A stretch of 64,000 nucleotides of DNA, taken from positions 6,488,501 to 6,552,500 of the forward strand of contig NZ_WBXN01000004.1 in assembly GCF_008973465.1 (NCBI RefSeq). Direction: 5' to 3'. This document shows positions 63,637-64,000 of the stretch, one piece after another (the stretch's first letter is position 1; each line of letters begins with the position of its first letter). A program made the position numbers and the translations under genes. The stretch comes from Streptomyces sp. SS1-1. GTDB taxonomy: Bacteria; Actinomycetota; Actinomycetes; Streptomycetales; Streptomycetaceae. Under the pieces are notes generated by a model. It worked only from the letters and a program-made list of their open reading frames with translations. It was not told where the DNA came from and did not search any database.

Positions 63637-64000
63637 GTGGAGGAAGGCGACCGCGGCGGCGTTGAACTCGGCGGCCCCCTCCCACTGCGGCCAGTGCGCG
63701 GCGCCGCGGATCAGCAGGTACTGGCCGTCCGGGATGAGGGCGCACAGGCGCGCCCCCTCGGCCTCGTCGCCGGTCGGCTCGTTGTCGGTCCACACCATCA
63801 ACGCCGGGACCGGCACGGCGGCGAAGTCGTCGTCCGTGACGCGGTTGCGCCACCGCCGCTCGGGCTCGCGCAGGGCGGAGACGTTCGCCATGCTGAACCC
63901 GTCGCGGGAGTAGACGGCCTGGCGGACCCGGACGAGTTCGTCGGTGATGTTCTCCGGGTCGTGGATGACGACCTGGAGGCGCTTGCGCACGTTCTCGAAG
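63625..64000 (-). CDS. Alpha/beta hydrolase (MhpC-like), 5' end outside window
   Basis: The frame is open to the right edge, so this is the C-terminal part (about 125 residues) of a longer gene. It contains ALMVWTDNEPTGDEAEGARL, which holds the acidic residue region of the hydrolase, and the catalytic His in RGAAHWPQWEGAAEFN, the end typical of meta-cleavage product hydrolases (MhpC, BphD). The preceding gene order (hydrolase, hydratase, aldolase, hydroxylase) supports cleavage of a ring-fission product. The nucleophile elbow (GxSxGG) lies outside the window. Confidence 0.83.
   Translation of the reverse strand, partial: FENVRKRLQVVIHDPENITDELVRVRQAVYSRDGFSMANVSALREPERRWRNRVTDDDFAAVPVPALMVWTDNEPTGDEAEGARLCALIPDGQYLLIRGAAHWPQWEGAAEFNAAAVAFLHKHA

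Overview
The window is high-GC actinobacterial DNA, almost certainly Streptomyces. The evidence is strong third-position G/C bias, frequent GTG and TTG starts, ATGA/GTGA gene overlaps, a WhiB-like protein, Tat-exported enzymes, a monomeric isocitrate dehydrogenase and an LAL-type LuxR regulator. No tRNA, rRNA, CRISPR array, transposase or integrase was seen.

Positions 1-10.6 kb are the late end of a prophage or phage-derived island. It holds a 5'-truncated tail-spike-like gene, tail proteins, two tandem paralogous fibre-like genes, an amidase endolysin, a holin and a coiled-coil protein. A glycosyltransferase, a WhiB/zinc-ribbon fusion and several small regulators and membrane proteins follow. 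An XRE regulator gene full of CTCGAG sites and a second XRE regulator with its own palindromic operator lie near the boundary. A strong terminator at 10618-10661 separates this from chromosomal genes.

Positions 10.8-19.4 kb are regulatory and proteolytic. A cytoplasmic-looking zinc metalloprotease is divergent from a large LuxR-type ATPase regulator. Next comes a four-gene module: a TPR-CHAT caspase-like protease divergent from an intracellular subtilisin, a sigma factor and a small acidic protein with a beta-sandwich-like tail. The last three genes are overlapping or nearly contiguous. This resembles a proteolysis-to-sigma-factor signalling device and is the most interesting novel system here.

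Positions 19.4-38.2 kb are mostly core and saccharolytic genes: N-formylglutamate amidohydrolase-like protein, monomeric IDH, secreted M1 peptidase, MscS channel and a crotonase. An ABC exporter follows with a SoxR-box, 19-bp-spacer, leaderless promoter. Next are a secreted GH2 beta-galactosidase with a LamG-like insertion, a secreted alpha-amylase with two CBM25-like domains and a MalR-like operator, a zinc-ribbon/SUKH gene pair and an SDR.

Positions 38.4-56.9 kb read as a catabolic region for polyisoprene or other branched hydrophobic carbon. It contains Lcp (rubber oxygenase, with all known catalytic positions kept), a double-TetR regulator, a zinc alcohol dehydrogenase and a GXWXG protein. 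A TetR gene is divergent from a six-gene operon (alpha-methylacyl-CoA racemase, F420-type LLM oxidoreductase, LCAD-type acyl-CoA dehydrogenase, thiolase, fused hydratase/3-hydroxyacyl-CoA dehydrogenase, acyl-CoA synthetase). A second TetR unit then carries another acyl-CoA dehydrogenase and a DUF2236 oxygenase coupled to an aldehyde dehydrogenase, with matching 25-bp operators.

Positions 57-64 kb hold a DUF5302 protein, a DUF574-type methyltransferase, an SDR with degenerate catalytic residues, a TetR regulator with a perfect operator, and the start of an mhp-like aromatic degradation operon. That operon encodes a flavin hydroxylase, aldolase, SnoaL-like protein, hydratase and meta-cleavage hydrolase, and runs off the right edge.
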